Below, in pieces: positions 53,450-63,851 of a stretch of DNA of 64,000 bases. Below the pieces are notes generated by a model, which worked only from the letters and a program-made list of their open reading frames with translations, ran no database searches and was not told the origin of the DNA. Position 1 is the stretch's first letter; the number at the start of each line of letters is the position of its first letter. Made by a program: the position numbers and the translations under genes. The DNA is from Scytonematopsis contorta HA4267-MV1 (GTDB lineage Bacteria; Cyanobacteriota; Cyanobacteriia; Cyanobacteriales; Nostocaceae), in assembly GCA_019359035.1 (NCBI GenBank), contig JAHHIC010000061.1, positions 38,080-102,079 on the forward strand, in the 5' to 3' direction.

Positions 53450-54133
53450 ATGAAGCTTGTCATCCACGGTAAAAATATAGAAATCACAGACGCTATCCGC
53501 GAATACGTGCATCAAAAAATAGAGAAGGCTGTTAGTCACTTTCAAAACCTGACAAACGAAGTGGATGTTCATCTTAGCGTAGCTCGCAATCCCCGAATAA
53601 CTCCCAAGCAAGCTGCGGAAGTTACTATTTATGCCAATGGTAGCGTCATCCGCGCCGAGGAAAGCAGCGAGAACCTATACGCTAGTATTGATTTAGTCGC
53701 AGATAAAATAGCCCGCCAGTTGCGTAAATTTAAAGAACGGCGTAATGATAAGAAAACTCAAGCTCAATCCAGCATTGAAGAAGTTGTAAAAGAGTCAGTG
53801 GTTACGGATTTGATTGGTGACCGCACTGTTGAGCTACCGGAAGAAGTCGTCCGCACAAAATATTTTGCTATGCCACCGATGACAATAGCCCAAGCTTTGG
53901 AGCAATTGCAAATGGTGGGACATGACTTCTTTATGTTCCAGAATTCAGAGACTAATGAGATAAACGTAATTTATGAACGTAACCACGGTGGTTACGGTGT
54001 GATTCAACCGCGTCAAAGCAGTAATCATACTAATGGTAACGGCCACAGCAATGGTCATAGTAATGGTAACGGTAAGAATGGTAAAGGGTCTCAACCCAAT
54101 TTGATAATGATGGAGAAATCTCACACTAAATAA
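53450..54133 (+). CDS. hpf: Ribosome hibernation-promoting factor, long form (LrtA)
   Basis: 227 residues. The N-terminal domain (1-105) has [20 protein letters not shown], the [10 protein letters not shown] strand and [17 protein letters not shown]; the C-terminal dimerisation domain (about 135-190) has [20 protein letters not shown] and [20 protein letters not shown]. Long HPF joins ribosomes as 100S dimers under stress or darkness. The tail after 190 is a GNGHSNG-type Gly/Asn/His repeat. GGGAGAG lies 7 bp before the ATG. Confidence 0.95.
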   Translation: MKLVIHGKNIEITDAIREYVHQKIEKAVSHFQNLTNEVDVHLSVARNPRITPKQAAEVTIYANGSVIRAEESSENLYASIDLVADKIARQLRKFKERRNDKKTQAQSSIEEVVKESVVTDLIGDRTVELPEEVVRTKYFAMPPMTIAQALEQLQMVGHDFFMFQNSETNEINVIYERNHGGYGVIQPRQSSNHTNGNGHSNGHSNGNGKNGKGSQPNLIMMEKSHTK

Positions 54134-54137
54134 ATAA

Positions 54138-54182
54138 AACCCCACCCCCAACCCCCTACCCCGCACGCGGGGAGGGGGCTAC
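54138..54182. repeat. C/G-rich hairpin repeat after hpf
   Basis: CCCCACCCCCAACCCCCTAC next to a CCCCGCACGCGGGG hairpin, the same family as the repeats at 44,030 and 44,165. Likely structured at the 3' end of the transcript. Confidence 0.6.
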
Positions 54183-54305
54183 GATTTTTGAAGGTGTGTT
54201 GCTAATTGCTAATCGTTAATGGCGAATTGCGAATTGTCGTAACATCTAATGCCGTTTTATTAGGATTTATTCTACAAAAACGGCATTTATTAGACAGTAA
54301 CATCT

Positions 54306-54764
54306 CTACGCTACTTTCATTTTTTGCAAAATTTTCTTTGTTTCTTCTACGTGACCTTTGAAATCAAACATTGAATCAAAAATATATTGCACGACCCCAT
54401 TGGCATCAATTACGTAGGTAATACGTCCGGGAAATAAACCAAACATGGCTTTTGCTCCATAGGAACTGCGTACCTTGTCACCTTGGTCGCTTAGAAGTGT
54501 GAAAGGTAACTGATATTTTGCAGCAAATTTTTTGTGGGATTCAGGTGAGTCACCACTAACACCAATTACTTCAGCACCTACAGATGTAAAATCTTCATAC
54601 TGGTCACGGAAAGCACATGACTCTGCCGTGCAACCAGGAGTGTCATCTTTGGGATAAAAATAAAGAACAATGGGTCTACCGCGAAAACTCTTTAAACTAA
54701 CTTCTGAACCATTTTGGGAAACTAAAGTGAAATCAGGAGCTGTATCGCCAACTTTGATAGCCAT
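54306..54764 (-). CDS. Thiol peroxidase of the Bcp/PrxQ type
   Basis: 152 residues. DTAPDFTLVSQNGSEVSL and LYFYPKDDTPGCTAESCAFR give the peroxidatic Cys45 and the resolving Cys50 five residues later, the PrxQ arrangement; GVSGDSPESHKKFAAKYQLP completes the fold. It reduces peroxides with thioredoxin. It is divergent from the acyltransferase-like gene at 54865. Confidence 0.92.
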   Translation of the reverse strand: MAIKVGDTAPDFTLVSQNGSEVSLKSFRGRPIVLYFYPKDDTPGCTAESCAFRDQYEDFTSVGAEVIGVSGDSPESHKKFAAKYQLPFTLLSDQGDKVRSSYGAKAMFGLFPGRITYVIDANGVVQYIFDSMFDFKGHVEETKKILQKMKVA

Positions 54765-54864
54765 AACTAAGTTTTAAATTTTTAATTTCTTAACAAATTT
54801 TAACTTGTTATGTGGCTCTTTTAAGTTGACTTTACCGTCGTTTTCGGGAAATATAATTAACTTT

Positions 54865-55989
54865 ATGCGCCTTACTTCCCTTGACGTTTTTCGCGGTATC
54901 ACCATTGCTGGTATGATTCTTGTCAACATGGCAGGTGTTGCCGAACCTAATGTATATGCTCCCTTACTCCATGCTGAGTGGAACGGTTGGACACCTACAG
55001 ATTTTGTTTTCCCATTTTTTCTATTTATTGTTGGTGTGGCGATGAGTTTCTCGCTATCGAAGTACATTGAAGGTAATAAGCCAACCTCTGCTGTTTATTG
55101 GCGAATTTTTCGTCGTGCTGCTATTCTCTTTTTATTAGGATTATTTATCAATGGTTTTTGGAATAAGGGTCCTTGGACTTTTAATTTAAGTACTCTTCGC
55201 TACATGGGGGTACTACAACGCATTAGTTTAAGTTACCTGTTTGCATCTTTGGCTATTCTCCTAATACCTCAAAAAAGACAATTGCTATTTGCGGGAGCAT
55301 TACTAATTGGCTACTGGTTACTAATGATGTACGTACCATTACCTGGTTATGGTGCAGGAGTGCTAACACCTGAAGGAAATTTCGCTTCCTTTGTTGACCG
55401 TTTGGTGATTCCTAAAGAACATCTTCATGGTAGTTTTAAAAATATGGGTGACCCAGAGGGACTTTTCAGTACTATTCCTGCTGTGGTTAGCGTGCTTGCT
55501 GGTTACTTTACAGGGCAATGGATACGTAAAAATCCAGTGAATTCTACAACTAGTATGGATTTAGTCATGTTTGGTCTAAGTTGCTTAGTAGTCGGTGGAA
55601 TATGGGATATAGCATTTCCAATTAACAAAAAGTTGTGGACAAGTTCCTATGTAGTTTTTTCTACAGGTTGGGCTTTAATATTACTAGCGGGTTGTTATGA
55701 ATTAATTGAAGTGCGACGCATACGACGTTGGGGTAAACCTTTTGAGATAATGGGTTTAAACGCGATTTCCATATTTGTCGCTTCGGTATTATTAATTAGA
55801 ATTTTAGTGCGATGGAAAATAGGTACAGGGGAAAATGCACCCCATACCTATAAGTGGATTTATGACAATTTATTTGCATCTTGGGCTGGTGCAATGAATG
55901 GTTCGCTACTCTTTGCCATCGTCACATTATTATTATGGTGGGCTGTCGCTTACGGAATGTATCAGCGACGATGGTTTGTTAAGATTTAG
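54865..55989 (+). CDS. Heparan-alpha-glucosaminide N-acetyltransferase-like membrane protein
   Basis: 374 residues from the ATG at 54865 (MRLTSLDVFRGITIAGMILV). RLTSLDVFRG is the conserved start of the DUF5009/HGSNAT-like family; the frame upstream (TTG at 54805) adds unrelated residues. About ten membrane segments follow. Homologues transfer acetyl groups across membranes onto sugars. Its 3' end overlaps the end of the convergent gene at 55979 by 11 bp. The substrate is unknown. Confidence 0.82.
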   Translation: MRLTSLDVFRGITIAGMILVNMAGVAEPNVYAPLLHAEWNGWTPTDFVFPFFLFIVGVAMSFSLSKYIEGNKPTSAVYWRIFRRAAILFLLGLFINGFWNKGPWTFNLSTLRYMGVLQRISLSYLFASLAILLIPQKRQLLFAGALLIGYWLLMMYVPLPGYGAGVLTPEGNFASFVDRLVIPKEHLHGSFKNMGDPEGLFSTIPAVVSVLAGYFTGQWIRKNPVNSTTSMDLVMFGLSCLVVGGIWDIAFPINKKLWTSSYVVFSTGWALILLAGCYELIEVRRIRRWGKPFEIMGLNAISIFVASVLLIRILVRWKIGTGENAPHTYKWIYDNLFASWAGAMNGSLLFAIVTLLLWWAVAYGMYQRRWFVKI

Positions 55990-56659
55990 CCATTCCTAAC
56001 CTTCTTTTGTTTGCGGCTGCAACACCTGCTGCAGCTAGTAATCCTAACACAGCAGTAGATTCTGGTATTTGTCTTGCATTGGTGATAACATCTATTTGAG
56101 TTTTACCAACCTTTACAGAAGTTAATTTAGAACTACCCAGTAACTTCGCAAGTTCTGGTGACACTAACAAATCCCCCGAAATTTTCAAATTTTTGTCCTT
56201 AAACTGTGGAACAAGGTTACCAATATCAAACAAAACATCACCAAAATCTTTGAGAGTATCTTTGACAAAGAAACCACTAGTGATTTTATTAATGCGTGAC
56301 TGGTCAAATCCTATCGAAAAATTACCGACAGTTAAACCCTTATTAAAAGTTACGGAGCCAAGATGTTCGATTGTGCCACCAAGATAACGAAATTTATCTT
56401 CACCAATAAAAGTAAAATTACTGTCTGAAGTAATGTTGAAACCAACAATAAAATCTGATGATGCAGGCTTCGCTACATTGCTGGAAGTACTTCTAAGATT
56501 CAAACCCGAAGACTTTAGTAACGGTAAATCAAGAGAAACACTTGTCACACCTGATTTTATCTTAGCCATTACCATCTGTGCTTGAGCAGGTGTTGCCGCT
56601 GTGACTACAACGGCAGCTGTTGCCACTCCCAAAACTACCGTAAGTGATTTATGTAACAT
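55979..56659 (-). CDS. PEP-CTERM-type exported protein
   Basis: 226 residues. A signal peptide (SLTVVLGVATAAVVVTAATP, AQAQ) starts the protein, and the end IPESTAVLGLLAAAGVAAAN, KRRLG is a PEP-CTERM sorting signal (PES variant, a membrane helix and a basic tail). The middle is beta-rich with no known domain. Exported and processed by an exosortase/archaeosortase-type system not in the window. It may end in the extracellular matrix. Confidence 0.75.
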   Translation of the reverse strand: MLHKSLTVVLGVATAAVVVTAATPAQAQMVMAKIKSGVTSVSLDLPLLKSSGLNLRSTSSNVAKPASSDFIVGFNITSDSNFTFIGEDKFRYLGGTIEHLGSVTFNKGLTVGNFSIGFDQSRINKITSGFFVKDTLKDFGDVLFDIGNLVPQFKDKNLKISGDLLVSPELAKLLGSSKLTSVKVGKTQIDVITNARQIPESTAVLGLLAAAGVAAANKRRLGMAKS

Positions 56660-56740
56660 ATTTAACTAAGTTTCCCTGAATAACAAGTATTAAGAAGTAC
56701 TCAGCCAATAAGTATAATCTCCGTCTAAGTCTATCGTCAC

Positions 56741-56801
56741 TGGGGAGTGGGGAATTGGGAGTAGGGAGTGGGGAATTGAGAGTGGGGAGTGGGAATTGGG
56801 A
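56741..56801. repeat. Heptad repeat array (GGGGAGT/GGGAATT)
   Basis: About eight units of GGGGAGT and GGGAATT type, in the gap upstream of the PEP-CTERM gene. Inverted relative to the array at 56872. Confidence 0.75.
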
Positions 56802-56871
56802 GATACACACTAAGAGCAGCTTGCTCCCTTCTGTAAGAGAACAAGCGAGCAAGATGCAAGCCGAAGTGGCA

Positions 56872-58203
<1,332 letters not shown>

Positions 58204-58893
58204 CTAAATATATGGCGAAACATCCTCATGGCAATCGTCTGCTAGATAAGATAAGGCACGAAAACGTAAACCCACAAGTTGTTCATAAATGGGGTTAAGC
58301 TTACATAATGGAGGAATGTGTACTACTTTTTTGCCGAATAGTTTGATATCTCGTTCAAAAGGACATTGAGGAGGTATCATTTTGCACAGGAAGCGAGCTA
58401 TTCTGGGGTCATGCATTTCTAAACCGTCGAGCCAATCGCGTAAGGGATGAAGTGGGTCGAGATGTGGCTTAGTTAGTGTAGCAGTTCCCCCAATATTAGG
58501 AGAAGGGATTGGGACTTGTTCTTTTTGTTCCAGAGTTTGGCGCAATGCTTCCAATATATTATTTGGTTCTCCCAAAACTTGGCACAATTTATGTAATAGT
58601 TCATCTTCTTTCGGGGAGTAAGTTCCATCTGCAATTGCCACCATCACCGCAGTGCGTAAGAAATTTTCGGCTACGGGTGTGCCCTTACCCAAAACGGCTG
58701 CTAATTCTTCTGGTGTAATTACTTCCAAAGAATCGAATTTCAGACCAGGGGCTAATTCTTCCGTGGTAATACTCCCTATTAAATCCTTTTCGTGGGAGTC
58801 AAAATCACCATCAATCCAAGCAATAGTTAGTAGTCCACGCAGCCAAGCGGTTATTTGTTCGGTACTAAAAGTCGATTGAGCGGCACTTGTCAT
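58204..58893 (-). CDS. TerB-like plus Mo-dependent nitrogenase C-terminal domain protein
   Basis: 229 residues from the ATG at 58893, with GAGGTG 8 bp before it. The N-terminal TerB fold has LLTIAWIDGDFDSHEKDLIG and VAIADGTYSPKEDELLHKLC (EF-hand-like loops). The C-terminal part LHPLRDWLDGLEMHDPRIAR, FLCKMIPPQCPFERDI is the Mo-dependent nitrogenase C-terminal family (Mo-nitro_C) common in cyanobacteria. Function unknown despite the family name; it does not by itself show nitrogen fixation. Confidence 0.88.
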   Translation of the reverse strand: MTSAAQSTFSTEQITAWLRGLLTIAWIDGDFDSHEKDLIGSITTEELAPGLKFDSLEVITPEELAAVLGKGTPVAENFLRTAVMVAIADGTYSPKEDELLHKLCQVLGEPNNILEALRQTLEQKEQVPIPSPNIGGTATLTKPHLDPLHPLRDWLDGLEMHDPRIARFLCKMIPPQCPFERDIKLFGKKVVHIPPLCKLNPIYEQLVGLRFRALSYLADDCHEDVSPYI

Positions 58894-58946
58894 AAAAATA
58901 CACCTCAAAATTTGTCTTGTCTATAGTAAACTCGTTCGTTGCTGGT

Positions 58947-58997
58947 TGTCAGTTGACTGTTGACGGTTGACTGTTGACTGCTGACTGTTGACGGTTG
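58947..58997. repeat. Heptad repeat array (GTTGACT)
   Basis: About seven units of GTTGACT/GTTGACG in the upstream gap of the TerB-like gene. Confidence 0.75.
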
Positions 58998-59035
58998 AGC
59001 GATGACTAATGGGTTCAACAATTCAAAACTCCCAA

Positions 59036-59099
59036 CTTCCCACTCCCCACTCCCCACTCCCCACTCTCCACTCCCCACTCCCCATTCCCCACTCCCTCC
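59036..59099. repeat. Heptad repeat array (CCCCACT)
   Basis: About nine units of CTCCCCA/CTCCCCACT type, longest of this family in the window, before the methyltransferase remnant. Confidence 0.8.
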
Positions 59100-59185
59100 C
59101 ATTATGTAAAATTATTCTAAATTTCTTGAGAATTATTACTAATAAGTTTAGGATAGAGAAAGTAAATTTATTTTGGGAGAGGTTG

Positions 59186-59402
59186 ATGAGTGAAACCAAA
59201 GTAGACTTGTTGTAATTCAAAAGATACTACTTATTCCTCTTTAATTTAAAACAAAGGAGTTTAAGCAACCTGAACCTATTATACAAGACCAAAAATTGGC
59301 TAAAATTATTAATGCAATTAATTATGATTTTGATAAATTAACTCATGCAAAAGGAATTTAAATCAGTGTTTATTACTACTAACGATTTTTAAGATTTTTG
59401 TT
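59186..59402 (+). pseudogene. N-terminal remnant of an LCMT/Ppm-like SAM methyltransferase
   Basis: An ATG with upstream GGGAGAGG opens MSETKVDLL then a stop. In a second frame the text continues IQKILLIPL, stop, FKTKEFKQPEPIIQDQKL, AKIINAINYDFDKLTHAKG, stop. This is the beginning of leucine-carboxyl-methyltransferase-like enzymes (LLIPLY, PIIQDQKA, YDFDKL). One frameshift and several stops break it, and the SAM-binding part is not found downstream. Confidence 0.65.
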
Positions 59403-59610
59403 TAGGGTTAAATGGGATTCAGCGTAAAAAAACTGGTAGTAAGCAACTCTGTATATTACTAAGGTGATACTTATGTATCTTAGCAAACAGCACATTCTAT
59501 AAGTATTTGCTAATCTTTCTTAATAGCTTTTGGCTTATTAGAGTGCTTTTAATTCTATTTCTTCTTAGTTCGTTCAATTCAAGTAAACCCTCGTAATTAA
59601 GGTAATTAAA

Positions 59611-60714
59611 ATGTTTTATTTTGGCATTGAACATGAAGTTGCTTTCCTTAATTCCGAAGGGAACTTTGCAGATTTTACGCGAACAAAGTTTGTTGATTTT
59701 GACCAAATTGTTTCTGGATTACCTATTTATGCAAGCGACTATCCGCAGTTACGTGTAGGCGATGCAGGGATTAAGGAAAAAAGATGGTATATTGAAGGCT
59801 TTGAACGTTTTGAAGATTCAGAGAAAGTTTTGGAATGTATTCCTAAAGGTATAGAAATTAGAACTACCATCAATCCTGATATTGCTAGTGCTATTAATGA
59901 ATTGTCAGAAAGTTTCCGCTTACTCCGAGAAAGTGCTGCTCAATTTGGTTTTACTGCGGTTTTAATCAGTTTTAATCCTTACCACAACGCATTTGAACCA
60001 AATCCTCCTTTGAATAATTATGAAGTAAAACGGAGACAGGCTTCTCCGGAGAAACAAACAGCTAATATTCCGATGTTGACTTACGGTCCAGATTTGAATT
60101 TATCTGTGGCTGATTTACCAATAGAAAAAGTAATTGATATTGGTCAAAAGTTGACTTATTACAGCCCTTATATTCTCCCTTTTAGTTATAGTTCTCCGTT
60201 TTATCAAGGAGATTTGTGGGATGGGTTATCTGTAAGAACATTTTACCGGACTGGCAAAAGACCTGCTGTGATGGTTTTTGTTGAGAAACCAGAACAATTA
60301 ATTAAAAGTTTCCCTTCATTGACTAAAATTGCACGTATTCCAGCAGAAGTTGGTCGTATCGAATTTAAGGCTTTTGATAGCTGTGCTAATTTTTCTATGT
60401 ATGCTTCGCTCTTAGCTTTGCTTAAAGGTCTTGTGTTAGATGAGTCTTTATCTGGTAGAGCAATGGTTCCTGATGCTGAAAAACACCAAGTCTCGGCTAA
60501 AGAAGGGTTTGATAATGAAGAGATTTTTGCAACTGCTATGCAAGCCTTACAAGTAGCTCAAATCGCACTTGCTGGTGACCCGGATGTTAATTTGTTAACT
60601 CCTTTACAGGTGTTACTGGAAAAGCGGGAAACTCCTGCTCATGAGATGATACGCTCATTTCAGCGTTTGGGTTCTATTGAGGAAGCACTGAGACAAACTT
60701 ATTTAGAGACTTAA
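59611..60714 (+). CDS. Glutamate-cysteine ligase family 2 (GCS2)-like protein
   Basis: 367 residues. MFYFGIEHEVAFLNSEGNF has the start of carboxylate-amine ligases of the GCS2 type (G-x-E-x-E), GIEIRTTINPD and RIPAEVGRIEFKAFDSCANF (R-x-E-x-R-like core) follow. It would form a peptide-like bond between a carboxylate and an amine with ATP. The true glutathione-pathway enzyme is usually recognised by close homologues; here only the family can be stated. Confidence 0.75.
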   Translation: MFYFGIEHEVAFLNSEGNFADFTRTKFVDFDQIVSGLPIYASDYPQLRVGDAGIKEKRWYIEGFERFEDSEKVLECIPKGIEIRTTINPDIASAINELSESFRLLRESAAQFGFTAVLISFNPYHNAFEPNPPLNNYEVKRRQASPEKQTANIPMLTYGPDLNLSVADLPIEKVIDIGQKLTYYSPYILPFSYSSPFYQGDLWDGLSVRTFYRTGKRPAVMVFVEKPEQLIKSFPSLTKIARIPAEVGRIEFKAFDSCANFSMYASLLALLKGLVLDESLSGRAMVPDAEKHQVSAKEGFDNEEIFATAMQALQVAQIALAGDPDVNLLTPLQVLLEKRETPAHEMIRSFQRLGSIEEALRQTYLET

Positions 60715-60724
60715 GCATGTCATA

Positions 60725-60752
60725 GTGGAGACTAAACATGTTTAGTCTCTAC
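60725..60752. repeat. 28-bp palindrome, family member 6
   Basis: GTGGAGACTAAACA with TGTTTAGTCTCTAC, one mismatch at the outer arm, 10 bp past the stop of the GCS2-like gene and before the convergent gene at 60805. Confidence 0.8.
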
Positions 60753-60804
60753 ATTTCTTTGTTAACCTTGTTTATGCATTTACTCTAACAAAGCTAAACC
60801 TCAG

Positions 60805-61269
60805 TTATTTTGTTCTACTCCACCACTGTAATTTTTTTAAATTAGACTCTATTTCATTCCAACAGGTTGCTGTCGGATTTGTTTCTTTCACTGCTTTAAG
60901 CGTTTTATCTACATAGTCTAAATTCGTCAGACCCAGTTGTTGTTTAAGTTTGTCGTTAACTTGGATATCTTCTTTAAGATATTCTAAATGATTGGGTAAT
61001 TCTCCCTTTTCTCTTGTTGGTATATTTGGTATTTGATTAAGTTGTTCCTTAATTTTGTCTATTGCATCTATTGCTTCTTTTTGGGTTGGCTTTTTGGTAT
61101 CTAATGTTAAATCTTCTTTACCAAAGTCTTTTGCTTCTCCTGATTTGTCTAATTTTATTTTAATTTTTGGGCCGGATAAGATTGAAAATGGTCCATTATA
61201 AACCTGGTCATCAATTACTTCACCTAATCCATTCGGGGTTGTAACTCTATCGCCCTTTTGAATGTTCAT
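60805..61269 (-). CDS. Hypothetical protein with an SH3/KOW-like start
   Basis: 154 residues. KGDRVTTPNGLGEVIDDQVY, KIKIKLDKSGEAKDFGKEDL suggests a small beta-barrel domain at the N terminus; the remainder is helical and Lys/Glu-rich, ending with Trp-Trp. No family is recognised. It is convergent with the GCS2-like gene and separated by a palindrome. Likely cytoplasmic. Confidence 0.55.
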   Translation of the reverse strand: MNIQKGDRVTTPNGLGEVIDDQVYNGPFSILSGPKIKIKLDKSGEAKDFGKEDLTLDTKKPTQKEAIDAIDKIKEQLNQIPNIPTREKGELPNHLEYLKEDIQVNDKLKQQLGLTNLDYVDKTLKAVKETNPTATCWNEIESNLKKLQWWSRTK

Positions 61270-61619
61270 GATTGGTCTTGCCCTTAAATTTAGTTACTTA
61301 ATAACAACGTAGTAATTTATGCAGACTCTTGTGTTTATTTTAACTATTTTTAGGGGTTGATTCCGGGGTCATCGTGTCAAAATGGATTTTTTCTATCTTA
61401 AGGAATATATTCATCCTGTCAAACCGTAACTTTACTTGGCTCTAGACGAGTCTGTTACCTTTACTTGGTAATCATTTCTGTTGTTAAACTCTAGCCTGTG
61501 TCTAAAAAATGGTAGAGTCAATGGCGCAGCGCATAGAAAAATTAGGATAACAAGCTGCACGATTGCTGCTTGCTTAGCAGCAAGTAAACAAAGATGGAAC
61601 TTTTTTTGGAGATATATCA
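61270..61619. other. Divergent intergenic region
   Basis: About 350 AT-rich bp between the minus-strand hypothetical and the plus-strand DUF1993 gene. I see no conserved element; promoters for both sides are expected. Confidence 0.4.
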
Positions 61620-62126
61620 ATGTCTATTTCAATGTATCAAGCTTCAGTACCAGTGTCTATTCGCACGCTAAACAATCTTATAGGTATTCTTGAAAAAGGC
61701 GCGATATACGCAGAAACTAAAAAAATAGACCCTTCTGTGCTGGTCAATAGTCGTCTATTCCCAGATATGTTTCCATTATCAAAACAAGTACAAATTGCCT
61801 CTGATATAGCAAAAAGAGGAGCCGCACAACTAGCAGGAGTAGAAGCACCCAAATTTGAGGACAATGAAACTACGTTTCCCGAACTTATTGAACGAGTTCA
61901 GAAAACCATTTCTTATTTAGATACATTTAAGCCTGAACAAATTGATGGTTCTGAAGAAAGAACAATTACTTTACAAATGCGCGACAACACTTTATCTTTT
62001 CAAGGAATGCCATTTCTCTTATATTTTGTTTTACCAAATGTTTATTTCCACGTGACAACAGCATATAACATTCTCAGGCACTGTGGTGTAGAAGTTGGCA
62101 AACAAGATTTCCTTGGAAAACCTTAA
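61620..62126 (+). CDS. DUF1993 domain protein
   Basis: 168 residues, one helical domain. SISMYQASVPVSIRTLNNLI, FPLSKQVQIASDIAKRGAAQ, LAGVEAPKFEDNETTFPELI and YFHVTTAYNILRHCGVEVGK are the DUF1993 pattern (DinB-like fold) with two His in the C-terminal helix. Function unknown. GGAG lies about 10 bp before the ATG. Confidence 0.88.
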   Translation: MSISMYQASVPVSIRTLNNLIGILEKGAIYAETKKIDPSVLVNSRLFPDMFPLSKQVQIASDIAKRGAAQLAGVEAPKFEDNETTFPELIERVQKTISYLDTFKPEQIDGSEERTITLQMRDNTLSFQGMPFLLYFVLPNVYFHVTTAYNILRHCGVEVGKQDFLGKP

Positions 62127-62271
62127 CTAGAATCACCTAAATTTTCAACATCAAACCTATCTTTGGTAAGGATGTCACTTAATCTGCTTTCATCCAAAAA
62201 TTACCTAAAGCTAGATTAATTCACCTCGCAACTCATGAGTTGGTTGATGATTTTAAAAATGTCGTAAAAAT

Positions 62272-62299
62272 GTAGAGACCTTACATGTAAGGTCTCTAC
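62272..62299. repeat. 28-bp palindrome, family member 7
   Basis: GTAGAGACCTTACA plus its exact complement, between the convergent ends of 62126 and 62330. The variable middle pairs fully. Confidence 0.85.
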
Positions 62300-62329
62300 C
62301 TTTAAATCAATATGTAATGAATAAAAACG

Positions 62330-62851
62330 CTAAATATGTAATTTTACTAAAATTTTATTTACACTTTCATTCACGCTTTCGCAATCCGTTCTACATTCAA
62401 CATCGGGATTTAACGGTGGCTCGTAGGGGTCATCAATACCAGTAAAATTTTTGATTTCTCCAGAACGCGCTTTTTTGTATAAACCTTTAACATCTCGTTC
62501 TTCGCATACCGCTAAAGGAGCATTAACATATACTTCGATAAAATTTTTGATTTGTTGTTTTAATATTTCCCTTTGAGCGCGGTACGGTGATATTACACAA
62601 ACCACAACAATATAACCTTCGCTAGTCAGGCTATCTGCGAGAGAAGCAATACGAAGAATATTTTCTTCCCTATCGCTTTTGCTAAAACCTAAGCCTTTAC
62701 ATAAGGTTTGACGTAAAATATCGCCATCAAGAAGAGTCACTTTTTGATTGTAGTTAGATAACTCCTTTTCTATCGCCTTACCAATAGTCGTTTTCCCCGC
62801 ACCACTCAGACCTGTCAGCCAAATTGTCACACCCCGATGTTGATATTTCAT
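62330..62851 (-). CDS. cysC: Adenylylsulfate (APS) kinase
   Basis: 173 residues. P-loop WLTGLSGAGKTTIGKAIEKE, LLDGDILRQTLCKGLGFSKS, DREENILRIASLADSLTSEG and YVNAPLAVCEERDVKGLYKK then GIDDPYEPPLNPDVE are the APS-kinase set. It makes PAPS from adenylylsulfate, the sulfate donor for assimilation or for sulfotransferases. It follows the radical SAM gene by 42 bp on the same strand. Confidence 0.92.
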   Translation of the reverse strand: MKYQHRGVTIWLTGLSGAGKTTIGKAIEKELSNYNQKVTLLDGDILRQTLCKGLGFSKSDREENILRIASLADSLTSEGYIVVVCVISPYRAQREILKQQIKNFIEVYVNAPLAVCEERDVKGLYKKARSGEIKNFTGIDDPYEPPLNPDVECRTDCESVNESVNKILVKLHI

Positions 62852-62893
62852 AAGTCAAACTATTTTGGATTTGGGATTTTATATTTTCTCTCC

Positions 62894-63742
62894 TTACAAT
62901 TTGGGAATTCTTTCTAAAATACCTGAACCAAATACTTTGTCTAATTCTAAATAATCTAAATGAACATAACCAATATGACAGTGACATGTTTGATTTGTGC
63001 AAGGTCTATCGAACAAAGCTGCTGACCAGTCAGGGTCATAAATATTACCAATGGGTTCTTTAATAAAATGGCAGCGTCGCATTGTACCATCACCATCAAC
63101 AGAAATTGCTGATTCACCCGCACGACAAGAACGTTCAAAGCTGGGATAATGTTGCGTATTTAATTCATATAAAGGGTCGATAGATTGGAAAAATTCTCGG
63201 TCTTCCTGAGATAAATTTGGTAGTTCTGCTTTGACAGCATTAATCCATAAATAAATATGCTCTGGTAAATCGCGACGTAAGGATGCTATTTCTTCTTTAA
63301 ATTTGGGAAAACCCACTACTCCGGTGCTAAATTTAATTCCTCTTTTATCGAGTTCAAAACATTTTGCTAAAAAGCGGTCGTACAAAACCCATTCTGAATG
63401 AAAGGTTGCCCAAAGTGCTAGTTTATCTTTGTTACATTCCTCTACCCAATCTAGCTGACAGGAGAGATTTGTTTGAATTGCTGCTTTGTTAACGTTCGGC
63501 ATCTTGGTTAATTTTATCAGCGCTTGCTGATACCAAGGGTGAATAAGGGCTTCTCCCCAAGGAGTAAATAGTATAGAAAATTGGTGTTGAGGATTTTCGG
63601 ATATCCAATTAACAAAGCGTTCTAATGCTTGTTTATCTATAGCTAATTCTGCGGCTGTTTGCTGACGTTTTGCGAAAGGACAATATTCGCAACCGTAGTT
63701 ACAACTGATTAATGAACCGCGATATAAAATATTTAGGTGCAT
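62894..63742 (-). CDS. Radical SAM protein (STM4011-like)
   Basis: 282 residues. LNILYRGSLISCNYGCEYCP carries the CxxxCxxC cluster site (CNYGCEYC), followed by a TIM-barrel-like part with ILFTPWGEALIHPWYQQALI. C-terminal Cys residues (SCRAGESA, RRCHF, CTNQTCHCH) could bind a further cluster, though it is shorter than SPASM enzymes. It matches the STM4011 family of unknown substrate; the usual partner genes of that cluster are not seen here. It lies 42 bp before cysC. Confidence 0.8.
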   Translation of the reverse strand: MHLNILYRGSLISCNYGCEYCPFAKRQQTAAELAIDKQALERFVNWISENPQHQFSILFTPWGEALIHPWYQQALIKLTKMPNVNKAAIQTNLSCQLDWVEECNKDKLALWATFHSEWVLYDRFLAKCFELDKRGIKFSTGVVGFPKFKEEIASLRRDLPEHIYLWINAVKAELPNLSQEDREFFQSIDPLYELNTQHYPSFERSCRAGESAISVDGDGTMRRCHFIKEPIGNIYDPDWSAALFDRPCTNQTCHCHIGYVHLDYLELDKVFGSGILERIPKL

Positions 63743-63819
63743 ATCAAAATAATTAAAAATTCAAAATTATAAATTCAAATTTAAAGCAATCCCTACAACT
63801 TGAAAAAAAACTCTGTGAA

Positions 63820-63851
63820 ATCTTGTGGGGTGGGCATCCTTGCCCGCCCGG
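63820..63851. repeat. Dispersed GC-rich repeat next to the terminal array
   Basis: CTTGTGGGGTGGGCATCCTT then GCCCGCCCGG, the same family as 48085 but inverted. The tandem array starts at its edge. Confidence 0.55.

Noticed and set aside
58204..58893. Evidence for nitrogenase genes
   Set aside because: Only the Mo-dependent nitrogenase C-terminal domain name is shared; no nif structural gene is in the window.
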